64,000 nucleotides of DNA from Luteibacter jiangsuensis (GTDB lineage: Bacteria; Pseudomonadota; Gammaproteobacteria; Xanthomonadales; Rhodanobacteraceae). Positions 1 through 8,432 of this stretch are shown piece after piece. The DNA lies in contig NZ_JAUSSK010000003.1 of the NCBI RefSeq assembly GCF_030812295.1, forward strand, positions 248,001 to 312,000, in the 5' to 3' direction. Position numbers and translations under genes: made by a program. A model generated the notes under the pieces. It was not told the origin of the DNA and did no database searches. It was given only the letters and a program-made list of their open reading frames with translations. Within the stretch, counting starts at the first letter, position 1; each line of letters opens with the position of its first letter.

Positions 1-223
1 GGAGGAGGCGTGCGGGCATCGCGAGCATGGAACCGTCCGGCGGGGGAATTCCCCATTGTGTGGTCTTTTCGCTTCCTCACGGAAGGTCTGCCCTGGGGGC
101 GGCTCCCACCACGGGTCTCGGCTCCCGCCAAGGGTCTTGTCGACGTTTCCAGCGGCGATGCCTAAGGAGCCGCTAAGCTCGGCGAAAGGATAATCGGCAC
201 CTATCGGACACTGGGGCTTCGCC
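1..223. other. Upstream intergenic region with repeat remnant
   Basis: No gene is supported before the response regulator. Positions 98-110 (GGCGGCTCCCACC) match one arm of the palindromic repeat family found elsewhere in the window, so this may be a decayed copy. The promoter of the two-component operon should lie in the right part, but no convincing -35/-10 pair stands out. Confidence 0.4.
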
Positions 224-889
224 TTGCACATCATCCTTGTCGAAGACGACGTCCAGCTTGGCGAAGCGATCCGCCGGGCCCTGGAGCGGCTGGCTTACTC
301 GGTCAGCTGGTTCCGTGACGGCAACGAGGCGCTGCGGGCCTTGCAGGACCATGACGCCGACCTGGTCCTGCTCGACCTGGGCCTGCCCGGCAAGGACGGC
401 ATGGACGTGCTGACCGAGGCGCGCCGCCTGCGGGTGAAGACGCCGGTCATCGTGATGTCCGCCCGGGACGCGCTGGATTCTCGCATCCGCGTGCTCGACG
501 CCGGGGCCGACGACTACCTGATCAAGCCGTTCCACCTGGACGAGCTGGCCGCGCGCATCCGCTCGTTGGCGCGCCGCGTGCGTGGCGAGGCGGTTAACCG
601 CCTCGAGGCCGGCGCGCTCAGTCTCGACCTGGGCACCTTCGACGTGACCTGGCATGGCGAGCGCGTGGATCTCACCCGGCGTGAGTTCGCCCTGCTGCAA
701 GCCTTGATGGAGCGAGCTGGGCGGATCGTCCGCCGCGAATCGCTGGAGAACTCGCTCTACGGACCGGACAACGTGATGAGCACCAGCGCACTCGAAGTGC
801 TGGTGCATTCGTTGCGCCGCAAATTGAGCCATGGCGCGATCCAGACGGTGCGCGGTTTCGGCTACATGGTGCCGCGGGAGCCGCAATGA
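224..889 (+). CDS. OmpR-family response regulator (QseB/PmrA-like)
   Basis: This is a 221-residue response regulator. An N-terminal receiver domain (about residues 1-115) carries the acidic pair EDD near the start, the phospho-acceptor Asp in LLDLGLPG (about residue 51) and the conserved Lys in IKPF (about 101). A C-terminal winged-helix DNA-binding domain follows (about 125-220). The start is TTG, directly before the first beta-strand HIILVEDD; no better ATG exists. The stop overlaps the next gene by four bases (ATGA), so this regulator and the kinase form one operon. The family controls envelope and metal or polymyxin-type responses, but the signal cannot be read from sequence. Confidence 0.93.
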   Translation: MHIILVEDDVQLGEAIRRALERLAYSVSWFRDGNEALRALQDHDADLVLLDLGLPGKDGMDVLTEARRLRVKTPVIVMSARDALDSRIRVLDAGADDYLIKPFHLDELAARIRSLARRVRGEAVNRLEAGALSLDLGTFDVTWHGERVDLTRREFALLQALMERAGRIVRRESLENSLYGPDNVMSTSALEVLVHSLRRKLSHGAIQTVRGFGYMVPREPQ

Positions 890-2274
890 CCCTGGCCAGC
901 CTGCGTTCGCGCCTGCTGGTGTTGATCGTGCTCGTGCTGGCGGCGGTCTTGTTGCCGTTGGGTATCCTCAGCGCGAAGCGCACGCTCGAAGAAGTGAACG
1001 AATTGTCGGACGGCCGGCTTGCCCAGGCCGCGCGCACGCTGGAAGTCCTGGTCGGCCGCATCGGCGTCGAGCAGTTGCGTGAATACCGTTCGGCCCGCCT
1101 GCTCGTGCCCAGCGTGTCCAACCACCCGCAGGAACTGACCGTGCAGGGGCGCACCTTCGAGTCGGAGGTGGGTTTCCAGGTGTTCGACCGGGACGGCACA
1201 TTGCTGCTCGCCACGGAAAACCTGGCGGTCGTGCCGAACACCCATGCATCCGATGGCGCATTCGAGGACGTGCACAAGGGCAAATACAAATGGCGCATGT
1301 TCACCCTGATCATGGAACAGGACGGGGTGATCATCCGGGCGGGTGAGCGCTACGACAGCCGGAATGAGATAACGCGTGCGCTGTGGCTCGAACATGGCCT
1401 GCCGACCCTTCTCGGCCTGCCCTTGCTGGCACTCCTGGTCGGCTGGGCGATCCGCCGCGGCCTGGGGCCGCTGGAGTCACTGGCCGGAGCGCTGACCCGT
1501 CGCGAGCCGGGCAGCCGCGAACCGATCCACCTGCCGGACGCGCCCCTCGAACTGAGGCCCGTGCTGACGGCGTTGAACGATCAGATCGAACGGCTGGAAG
1601 GGGCGTTGGAGCGCGAACGGCAGTTCAGCGCGGACGTGGCCCATGAGCTGCGCACCCCCTTGGCCTCGACCATGATCAACCTCGAAGACGCGATGGCCTC
1701 GGCGCAACCGGACGAGGCACAGGCTGCGCTGGAAGCGGCTCGCGAATGCCTGGTCTCCCTGGCACGGCGCACCGAGCAATTGCTGGCGCTGGCCCGGCTC
1801 GAAGCCGGTGCGGCCTCGGGGCCGCGAAGCCGCGTGGATCTCAGGGAAATCGCGCTGGAAGTGGTCGAGGAAATGTCGCCCGTGATCGGCACCGGTGGCG
1901 TGGAGTTGAGCATCGAGTTGCCCGTTCACCTCTTCGTGAACGGATATGGCGTCGCCCTCGGCGCGATGATCCGTAACCTGCTGGAAAACGCCTTTCGCCA
2001 CGTACCACACGGAGGCCATGTCGAATTGTCGATTCGGCATGTCGAACGAAGTGCCGTCATCGAGGTGGCCGACGATGGTCCCGGCATTCCGGCGGAACGC
2101 CGCGCCGCCATGTTCACCCGGTTCCAGCGCGGCGTGGACACGCAGGGAGAGGGCTATGGCCTGGGATTGTCGATCGTGAAACGGGCCGTCGAGCTGCACG
2201 GGGCGGTTATCGAACTCCTGGACCGTGAAGGCGGGTCGGGGCTAAGGGCGGTGGTGACCCTGCCTCTGGCCTGA
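886..2274 (+). CDS. Membrane sensor histidine kinase (QseC/TctE-like)
   Basis: This 462-residue inner-membrane kinase is the partner of the preceding regulator. It has a first transmembrane helix (about residues 8-30), a periplasmic sensor region of the 2CSK_N type, a second helix (about 168-188), a HAMP-like linker, the phospho-acceptor His in AHELRTPL (about 253) and an ATPase domain with NLLENAF (N box), DDGPGIP (G1) and GLGLSIVK (G2). The start ATG overlaps the regulator stop. The ligand is unknown. Confidence 0.93.
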   Translation: MTLASLRSRLLVLIVLVLAAVLLPLGILSAKRTLEEVNELSDGRLAQAARTLEVLVGRIGVEQLREYRSARLLVPSVSNHPQELTVQGRTFESEVGFQVFDRDGTLLLATENLAVVPNTHASDGAFEDVHKGKYKWRMFTLIMEQDGVIIRAGERYDSRNEITRALWLEHGLPTLLGLPLLALLVGWAIRRGLGPLESLAGALTRREPGSREPIHLPDAPLELRPVLTALNDQIERLEGALERERQFSADVAHELRTPLASTMINLEDAMASAQPDEAQAALEAARECLVSLARRTEQLLALARLEAGAASGPRSRVDLREIALEVVEEMSPVIGTGGVELSIELPVHLFVNGYGVALGAMIRNLLENAFRHVPHGGHVELSIRHVERSAVIEVADDGPGIPAERRAAMFTRFQRGVDTQGEGYGLGLSIVKRAVELHGAVIELLDREGGSGLRAVVTLPLA

Positions 2275-2354
2275 ATCGCGAGCGCGTTTCATTCAAGCGC
2301 GACGGACGCGATCGGAGCATCCTTGGAGGGCCCAATCACGCGGAGTCAGTCACG

Positions 2355-2876
2355 ATGAAAAACCCCGAAGCGACCAAAAAGCTGCGCAAAGCCGCCTTGA
2401 ACACGCGTACCGGCCTGGGTGCCGACGCGACGCGCGACATCTCGGGCGCGTTGAATGCGTTGCTCGCCGACACGTTCGCGTTGTACCTGAAGACGAAGAA
2501 CTTCCACTGGCACATGTCCGGTCCGCGCTTCCGCGACCTCCACCTGCTGCTCGACGAGCAAGCGTCGCAGATCTTCGCCACTACCGACGACATCGCCGAG
2601 CGCGTGCGCAAGATCGGCGGAACCACGATCCGTTCGATCGGGCACATCGCGCGCCTGCAACGCATTTCCGACAATGACGCCGACTTCGTCACGCCGCAGG
2701 ACATGCTCGCGGAGCTGCGCGACGACAATCTCCGCATGGCCGCCTCCCTGCGAGAGACGCATGGCGTGTGCGACGAGTACTCCGACGTCGCGACGGCGAG
2801 CCTGATCGAGAACTGGATCGACGAGACCGAGCGTCGCGTGTGGTTCCTGTTCGAGACGGCACGCGAAACCGACTGA
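2355..2876 (+). CDS. dps: Dps-family DNA-protecting ferritin
   Basis: This 173-residue protein belongs to the Dps/miniferritin family, which forms dodecamers, oxidises Fe(II) with hydrogen peroxide and shields DNA. The ferroxidase-site pattern KTKNFHWHMSGP with a downstream FRDLHLLLDEQ (about residues 44-71) is clear. A basic N-terminal tail (KKLRKAALNTR) could contact DNA. A GGAG motif lies nine bases before the ATG. It is monocistronic and converges on the M61 peptidase gene with a palindromic repeat between them. Confidence 0.93.
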   Translation: MKNPEATKKLRKAALNTRTGLGADATRDISGALNALLADTFALYLKTKNFHWHMSGPRFRDLHLLLDEQASQIFATTDDIAERVRKIGGTTIRSIGHIARLQRISDNDADFVTPQDMLAELRDDNLRMAASLRETHGVCDEYSDVATASLIENWIDETERRVWFLFETARETD

Positions 2877-2891
2877 CGAAGAAAGGGCCGT

Positions 2892-2990
2892 TGTGGGAGC
2901 CGATTTTGTGGGAGCCGACTCTGTCGGCGATCCCGCGGTAGCGGGCAAGGGTGCGGCAAGCATCCATCGCCGCTGAAGCGGCTCCCACCA
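2892..2990. repeat. REP-like palindromic intergenic element
   Basis: The copy at 2908-2990 starts GTGGGAGCCGAC and ends GGCTCCCACCA, with an inner GATCCCGCGG-type segment, so the ends are inverted. A second partial arm (TGTGGGAGCCGA) precedes it at 2892. Similar units occur at 31691, 47686 and 62538. It lies between the converging dps and M61 peptidase genes and could act as a transcription terminator or REP element. Confidence 0.75.
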
Positions 2991-3001
2991 TGTTCTCTCG
3001 T

Positions 3002-4885
3002 CTACTTCTTCGGCGAGGCGATCGCTCCGATGAGGTCCTTGCCTTCGCCACGCACCAGGTGCGGATATTTCAGGCCGCCGTGGTAGTCGACGCCGACAGT
3101 GCGGTAGTCGTCTATATCCTTGATCAGGAACTGGATGGGCGCGGTGCCCGATTTGGCTTCGGCCACGGCGTCCTTCAGTACCTGTGCCGAGTAATCCTTG
3201 CCGTTCACCGCGACCAGCGTGACACCGGGAACGATGCCCGCCTTCGCGGCGACACCATCCCACTGCGAATCCGTCACCACGCCCTTGTCCGACACCTGGA
3301 TGCCCAGTGAATAGGCGAGGTTGACCGTCTTGCGGAGTTTCTCCGCCGTCTTCGCGAATGCCGTGGGCTTGTCGTCGTACACCAGCTTCCAGCCGCCTCC
3401 CTCGATGCCATGCTCGGGCAGTGTGTCGCCCGTGTAGTCCAGGCGTTGGCGCAGGAAGCTCGCCCAATCGTAGGGCTGGATACCGTTGAGGGTGGCGACC
3501 ACGTCGTCGAAGGTATAGGTCTTGGGAACGTAGCTGCCGTTGTCCATGCCGTAGAAGGCGCGGGCGAACTCGTCCAGCGTGTGTTTTCCACCGGAGAGGT
3601 CGCGGATCTTCGTATCGACGTCGAGCCAGAGCATCTGGCCTTCCGGGTAATAGTCGGAGCCGCGGCGCAGGTTGCCCCAGCCCTGGCTGCCACCGCGCGA
3701 CGACAAGGGAATACCGTCCGCCGTGTCCTGCAAGGAGCGCCACGAGCGGCCTGTGCGTGCCGACATGTCGGCGGCGATCGCGGCCAGCGAATCGCGCCAC
3801 TGGTCGGTGGTCCAGATACCCGAGCGTGCGGTGAGCACGCCGGCCCAATAGTCGGTGAGCCCTTCGTAGACCCAGAGCAGGTCGTCCTGCATCGGTTCGG
3901 TGAAGGTCGGTGTCCACAGGTCGGCGGGGCGGCGGAACTTGCCGTTCCACGAATGGATGTACTCGTGTGGCAGGAGGGTGCCCGCCGCCACGTTCACGTC
4001 GGGATCGGTGAGGAAGTTCGCGTAGAGGCGATCGTCGCTGGACTGGTGATGTTCCAGGCCGAAATGATTCGTGTGATCCGAGGTCACCAACAGGAAATCG
4101 TAGTGCGCGTAATGGTGCGCGCCGAAGAGCTTGTTCGCCTGCACCACGAGGGCACGCTGCTTCGCGATCTGTTCTTCGGTGGCCTTGACGCCGGCGGCCG
4201 TATCGCCGGTGATATTGAGGTGGACCTGGGTGGCCTGGCCAGGCGCGAGGTCGATGCGGGTGAAGTGCTTGCCCGTCATCAGCGGCGAGTCCACGAGGTT
4301 CTCGAAACTCACCGGCTTGAAACTCACCTCATCACCGGATTGAGACGCGGTTTCCAGCGCCGAGGCGAACTTCCATCCCTGGGGAAGTTTCACGCTGGGC
4401 TCGACCGTGATTCGGCTGGTGTAGTGCCCGGCGGGATAGAAGGCCACTTCGTTGAACGAGAGTGGTACGTAGTTCGGCGTGGCGGGAGCGAGGTATTCGA
4501 AGGCGAGTTCGAGCTTGTCCACGCCGGCGGGTACATCCACATGGAAGGCGTACATCTCCTTCAGGTCGCGGCGCCAGGGGATGCGCTTGCCGTTCGCCGT
4601 GATGATGAAGCCCGCCACGTTGGAGAGCGGGCCGGAGGGTCCATGCACGCCGGGGATCCACTTCGGGTAGTAGAGGATGGCGTGGCCCGCGCTGACCGGG
4701 ATGGTCTCGCGTACGTGGTAGAGGTGCCTCGACGCGTCGGAGAGATCGACATGCAGCGTCAGGTTGCCGGGGTAGGGCTGGTCGGCTGCCACGGGTAGGT
4801 CCGCTGCGATGGCCTGGGACATGGAAAAGGCCATCGCGGAAGCGACGGCGGCGGCGAGGGTGGCGCGGCGGAGCGATTGGCGCAT
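3002..4885 (-). CDS. Secreted M61-family aminopeptidase with PDZ domain
   Basis: This 627-residue protein has a signal peptide (residues 1 to about 28, ending AIA|A). An N-terminal beta domain is followed by the gluzincin motif HEYIHSWN (about residues 305-312) and then the downstream WVYEGLTDYWA that supplies the third zinc ligand. The C-terminal part has a PDZ-like fold with GIQVSDKGVV and AGIVPGVTLVAVNG. These features define the glycyl aminopeptidase (M61) family, which cleaves N-terminal small residues, probably in the periplasm. The open frame continues upstream, but the ATG at 4885 is the one that begins a signal peptide. Confidence 0.92.
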   Translation of the reverse strand: MRQSLRRATLAAAVASAMAFSMSQAIAADLPVAADQPYPGNLTLHVDLSDASRHLYHVRETIPVSAGHAILYYPKWIPGVHGPSGPLSNVAGFIITANGKRIPWRRDLKEMYAFHVDVPAGVDKLELAFEYLAPATPNYVPLSFNEVAFYPAGHYTSRITVEPSVKLPQGWKFASALETASQSGDEVSFKPVSFENLVDSPLMTGKHFTRIDLAPGQATQVHLNITGDTAAGVKATEEQIAKQRALVVQANKLFGAHHYAHYDFLLVTSDHTNHFGLEHHQSSDDRLYANFLTDPDVNVAAGTLLPHEYIHSWNGKFRRPADLWTPTFTEPMQDDLLWVYEGLTDYWAGVLTARSGIWTTDQWRDSLAAIAADMSARTGRSWRSLQDTADGIPLSSRGGSQGWGNLRRGSDYYPEGQMLWLDVDTKIRDLSGGKHTLDEFARAFYGMDNGSYVPKTYTFDDVVATLNGIQPYDWASFLRQRLDYTGDTLPEHGIEGGGWKLVYDDKPTAFAKTAEKLRKTVNLAYSLGIQVSDKGVVTDSQWDGVAAKAGIVPGVTLVAVNGKDYSAQVLKDAVAEAKSGTAPIQFLIKDIDDYRTVGVDYHGGLKYPHLVRGEGKDLIGAIASPKK

Positions 4886-4971
4886 GGCTCGGATCCCCTG
4901 GCGGATGTATCGACCGATGGTCGGGGCCGGAGGACAGGGCGACCTGTGCCATAGGTCATGGCCGGGGAGTA

Positions 4972-5391
4972 TCAGGGCATCACCAGGACCGGGGCACTGC
5001 TGTCCAGGATCACCTTGCGGGCAATCGCCCTGGACGCCCACGCGTCCTGCTGATGGCCTTGCAGCACGATGAGATCGCACCGGTGCCGCGCCGCCTGGTC
5101 GAGGATGGCCATGTCGTGGCGGCTGTCCACGACGATCGTGGTGGAAGCGGCGATGCCGTGACGCTGGGCGGCCGCGGCGGCTTCGTCGAGCGCCTCGCCC
5201 GCGCGTGCGGCCCAGCGGTCGCGGCATGTACCGCCCAAGGCGTCCGCCGCCCGCTCCACCGCCGGCAGAGGGGACATCACGTAGAGCACCCTGACCTGGC
5301 TGCCCAGCGCGACGGCCAGCGCCATGCACTGATCCGTCGCCCGCTCCGCCCCATCCGCGCTGTCGATCACCAGAAGAATGGTCTTGATCAT
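4972..5391 (-). CDS. Universal stress protein (single domain, non-ATP type)
   Basis: This 139-residue USP-fold protein begins MIKTILLVIDSADGA, with a strong GGAGG ribosome site before the ATG at 5391. The fold elements VRVLYVMS and CDLIVLQGH are visible. The C-terminal Gly-rich ATP signature of UspA proteins is absent (GHQQDAWASRAIARKV), so nucleotide binding is doubtful. It is divergent from the next USP gene, and the FNR-like box at 5456-5469 lies between them. It is the left edge of the stress island. Confidence 0.85.
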   Translation of the reverse strand: MIKTILLVIDSADGAERATDQCMALAVALGSQVRVLYVMSPLPAVERAADALGGTCRDRWAARAGEALDEAAAAAQRHGIAASTTIVVDSRHDMAILDQAARHRCDLIVLQGHQQDAWASRAIARKVILDSSAPVLVMP

Positions 5392-5455
5392 TTTTTCCTC
5401 CACCGGCTGCCGTAACCCATGAAGGCGAGCGTGCACCGCCGCATCCCGCGCCAGC

Positions 5456-5469
5456 TTGATATGCGTCAA
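5456..5469 (+). promoter_or_regulatory. FNR/ANR-like box and promoter of tandem USP gene
   Basis: TTGATATGCGTCAA matches the FNR consensus TTGAT-N4-ATCAA except for one base. Its centre is 65.5 bp before the ATG at 5528. If the box is at -41.5, the -10 hexamer falls at 5492-5497, which reads TAGAAC. Read leftwards it could also serve the USP gene starting at 5391 (71.5 bp), but no good -10 is seen there. Confidence 0.7.
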
Positions 5470-5527
5470 GCCTCGGTGTCCCGATCGGCGATAGAACGGC
5501 TATTACGCCAACCTAGACGAGGTCGCC

Positions 5528-6427
5528 ATGTCTTCTCCCCCCGTTCTCAAACCCGTTCACAACCAGACCGGCCATGACGAACCGGTCTATCGCGACATCG
5601 CCGTCGTCCTGACGCAAACACCCGGCGAGGACACATCGCTGAATGTCGCTGCTTCGCTGGCGCGTCGTTTTGGCGGAGAGCTCGAGGTTCTGCAGGTGCT
5701 GGCCATGCCCGCTCCGGTGACGGACGCATGGGCGCTCATGCCCGACCCCGACCTCATGGAGCGTTATGCCCGGATACGGGAAGCGGCGGCGAAACGGACT
5801 ATCGACCTGGACAGCCGGATGAAGTCGCTCGGCGTCACGGGCCGCGTGCATGTGCTGGAAGCCTTGTTCGACACCCCGCCGGATGTCGCCGCGGCCGGCG
5901 CGCGCCGTACCGACCTGGCGGTGATATCGAGGCCTGACAATGCCCCCGCCGATGCCGCGCTGGTTCATCGTTATTTCGCTGGACTATTGCTCGAATCCGG
6001 GCGGCCGGTGCTGGTCGTGCCAGCCACGTGTGATGTCTCGCTTCCGCCCCGGCACGCGGTGGTGGCGTGGTCGGAAACGCGGGAGTGCGCGCGAGCGGTG
6101 CATGACGCCCTGCCGTTGCTCGAAGCGGCCGAGGCCGTCGACATCGTCATGGTCGACCCGGTACCGACAGGGTTCGAGGGCGCCGACGCATTCGGAGCGA
6201 GCCTGGCGGCCCACCTGTCACGCCACGGCGTGGCGACGCGGATCGTCACCGACAAGTCGCGCGGGCGGCCCGTGAGCCGGATCATCCTCGACCGCGCCAG
6301 CAGGGCACGCGCGCAGCTGATCGTCGCCGGCGGTTATGGCCATAGCCGCATGCGTGAGTGGGCACTCGGCGGCACCACGCGGGAACTGTTCCTCGAGTCG
6401 GCCATTCCCGTCCTGTTCGCACATTGA
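5528..6427 (+). CDS. Tandem-domain universal stress protein
   Basis: This 299-residue protein has two USP domains. The N-terminal half (about 18-150) keeps the fold (IAVVLTQTPGED, RPVLVVPA) but lacks the Gly-rich nucleotide loop. The C-terminal half (about 170-299) has GGYGHSRMREWALGGTT, the ATP-binding signature. It closely resembles the USP at 14453-15349 (shared ESGRPVL, FREWALGGTTR-like and PVLF-H endings), so these are paralogues. An FNR-like box upstream suggests induction by low oxygen. The ATG follows GACGAGGTCGCC. Confidence 0.9.
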   Translation: MSSPPVLKPVHNQTGHDEPVYRDIAVVLTQTPGEDTSLNVAASLARRFGGELEVLQVLAMPAPVTDAWALMPDPDLMERYARIREAAAKRTIDLDSRMKSLGVTGRVHVLEALFDTPPDVAAAGARRTDLAVISRPDNAPADAALVHRYFAGLLLESGRPVLVVPATCDVSLPPRHAVVAWSETRECARAVHDALPLLEAAEAVDIVMVDPVPTGFEGADAFGASLAAHLSRHGVATRIVTDKSRGRPVSRIILDRASRARAQLIVAGGYGHSRMREWALGGTTRELFLESAIPVLFAH

Positions 6428-6479
6428 CGAGCCACGGATGACCGGGGGCACATGGCCGGGTCGTTCTCGACCGCGCCGC

Positions 6480-6493
6480 TTGATAACGGTCAA
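6480..6493 (+). promoter_or_regulatory. FNR/ANR-like box and promoter of GNAT-phosphorylase-RNase unit
   Basis: TTGATAACGGTCAA has its centre 76.5 bp before the ATG at 6563. A -10-like TATACC occupies 6516-6521, exactly the position expected for a box centred at -41.5. A start codon before 6548 would place the box inside the gene, which argues for the later start. Confidence 0.75.
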
Positions 6494-6562
6494 GTCGTGC
6501 CGCCGGCAGCTCGTCTATACCTATACCGAAGCTTCACACATCCCGCCATGCCGGAGTCCGTC

Positions 6563-7129
6563 ATGTCCAGCAAGACAGCTACACCTTCAGCCAGTCATCC
6601 TGGCTTTCCGCCGATCGAGGGCGATCACTGGATCGAGTCGCTCGGAGACGGCACGCGTGTTCTGATCCGCCCCCTGCGGCCTGACGACAAGGAGCGCGAG
6701 CAGGCATTCATCCGGCGCCTTTCCCCGGAGTCCCGCCGTTGGCGGTTCCTGGGAGAGATGCGCGAAGCCTCGCCAGCCTTGCTCGCTGGCCTGATGGACG
6801 TCGACTACGTGAACACGATGGCCTTCGTGGCACTGGCGCACGACAACGGTGAACTGCGAGAAGTCGGCATCAGCCGCTATAGCGCAACCGATGACCGCGC
6901 CCGCTGCGAATGCGCGGTCACGGTCGCCGACGACTGGCGTCATCGAGGCCTGGCAGTCACGCTCATGCGTCACCTCATCGAGGTTGCCCGGCGGAATGGG
7001 TTCAAGACCATGTTCTCGCTCGACCTGGCCGAGAACGACGAGATGCGCCAACTCGCCCATTTCCTCGGTTTTACGAGGGCGCCCGATCCTTCCGATCAAA
7101 CCCTTGTCGTGCACACGCTCAAGCTTTGA
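6563..7129 (+). CDS. GNAT-family N-acetyltransferase (Pat GNAT-domain-like)
   Basis: This protein of about 188 residues has a GNAT domain. The segment RVLIRPLRPDDKER...FIRRLSPESR resembles the acetyltransferase domain of Pat/YfiQ-type protein acetyltransferases, and the acetyl-CoA loop is seen as WRHRGLA (about residue 131), followed by LAENDEMRQLAHFLGF. The CoA-ligase-like half of Pat is missing, so this is the stand-alone form. The ATG at 6563 is chosen because GGAG lies seven bases before it; ATG 6548 is the alternative. It is the first gene of a unit with the phosphorylase and RNase. Possible targets are metabolic enzymes, which is inference. Confidence 0.85.
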   Translation: MSSKTATPSASHPGFPPIEGDHWIESLGDGTRVLIRPLRPDDKEREQAFIRRLSPESRRWRFLGEMREASPALLAGLMDVDYVNTMAFVALAHDNGELREVGISRYSATDDRARCECAVTVADDWRHRGLAVTLMRHLIEVARRNGFKTMFSLDLAENDEMRQLAHFLGFTRAPDPSDQTLVVHTLKL

Positions 7130-7142
7130 GGGTGCCGTGTCG

Positions 7143-8432
7143 ATGCATGCCGGTAGCACCCAGAGCGCCTCCATCATTGCAGTGCGTCCAGCCTCGCTGG
7201 CATCGGTGCGCGCCAAGATGTATGGACGGCCACTTACCGAAGAGCAGATCGGGGGTATCGTGAGCGACCTGGCCGCCGGCCATTACACCGACGTGGAAAC
7301 GGCCGCATTTCTGGTGGCCACCGCGCATCGCAACCTGTCGATGCGCGAAGTCGTTGCGCTGACCCGGGCATTGGCGGCCACCGGCAGAACCCTGAGCTGG
7401 CCGGGACGCCATCCCGTCGACAAGCACTGCGTCGGCGGGCTGCCGGGTAATCGCACGACCCCGATCATCGTCGCGATTGCGGCGTCCCTCGGTGTCACCA
7501 TGCCCAAGACCTCGTCGCGTGCGATCACGTCAGCGGCGGGAACGGCGGACGTCATGGCGACCATGGCGCCGGTGGACCTGGACGAGGCGAAGGTGCGGCA
7601 GGTTGTCGAACGCACGAATGGCTGTGTCATATGGGGCGGAGCCATCGGCATGGCCCCAGCGGATGACAGGCTGGTGCGCATCGAGCGTCAACTCGATATC
7701 AACATGCCGGTGCATATCGTCGCGTCGGTCCTGGCGAAAAAAATGGCTTCCGGCGCGTCAAGCGTGCTGGTGGACATCCCGGTCGGGCCAAGCGCGAAGT
7801 TGCGTACGCGTGAAGATGCCGAAGTGATGGCGGAGATGTTCTATTGCGTGGCCAACGAACTGGGCATGGCGATTCGCGCGGTATTCACCGATGGAACGCA
7901 GCCGATCGGCAGGGGCATCGGTCCCGCGCTCGAGGCGCGCGACGTACTGGCGGTGCTCCGCCGTGCGCCCGATGCACCGGTGGCACTGCGCGAGCGGGCC
8001 ATTCGCCTGGCGGCATCTGTACTTGTCTTGTCAGATCCCGGAATGACCGAGCTCGGCGCGCGCCGGCTCGCTGCCGAGGCCTTGGCCAGCGGTCGCGCGG
8101 GTGCGAGGTTCGAAGCGATCTGCGAAGCCCAGGGCGGCATGCGCGAGCCCCCCGTCGCTCGTCATACACGCACCCTTCTGGCGAAGGAGAACGGGACGGT
8201 GACGGCGATGAAATGCCGTGAACTGGCGCGGTTGGCAAAGCTTGCCGGCGCTCCCGATATACCCGAAGCGGGTGTGTTCCTGCTGGTGGGTGTTGGGGAT
8301 CGTGTGCATCGGGGGCAGCCGCTGCTCGAGGTGCACGCCACGAGCGAGGCGATGCTCGACCATGCAGTGGCGTACGCATCGTCCAGGGACGACCTGCTTT
8401 CCATCGATTGTCGCCAGGATGCCGCCGCATGA
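7143..8432 (+). CDS. Thymidine/AMP phosphorylase family protein (archaeal-type)
   Basis: This 429-residue protein belongs to the pyrimidine/AMP phosphorylase superfamily. The hallmarks are DKHCVGGLPGNRTTP (about residues 93-107) and SSRAITSAAGTADVM, which match the archaeal-type thymidine/AMP phosphorylase subgroup, and a C-terminal barrel-sandwich domain (GDRVHRGQPLLEVHA). Members phosphorolyse nucleosides or NMPs, releasing base and ribose phosphate. Full-length members are near 500 residues with an extra N-terminal domain; that domain is not encoded here, because the upstream in-frame stretch overlaps the GNAT gene. GTG at 7137 is an alternative start. The stop overlaps the RNase start, so the two are translationally coupled. 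Confidence 0.87.
   Translation: MHAGSTQSASIIAVRPASLASVRAKMYGRPLTEEQIGGIVSDLAAGHYTDVETAAFLVATAHRNLSMREVVALTRALAATGRTLSWPGRHPVDKHCVGGLPGNRTTPIIVAIAASLGVTMPKTSSRAITSAAGTADVMATMAPVDLDEAKVRQVVERTNGCVIWGGAIGMAPADDRLVRIERQLDINMPVHIVASVLAKKMASGASSVLVDIPVGPSAKLRTREDAEVMAEMFYCVANELGMAIRAVFTDGTQPIGRGIGPALEARDVLAVLRRAPDAPVALRERAIRLAASVLVLSDPGMTELGARRLAAEALASGRAGARFEAICEAQGGMREPPVARHTRTLLAKENGTVTAMKCRELARLAKLAGAPDIPEAGVFLLVGVGDRVHRGQPLLEVHATSEAMLDHAVAYASSRDDLLSIDCRQDAAA

Noticed and set aside
6849-7142. N-terminal extension of the phosphorylase into the GNAT gene
   Set aside because: The extra residues are the GNAT gene read in another frame and do not resemble the extra domain of family members.
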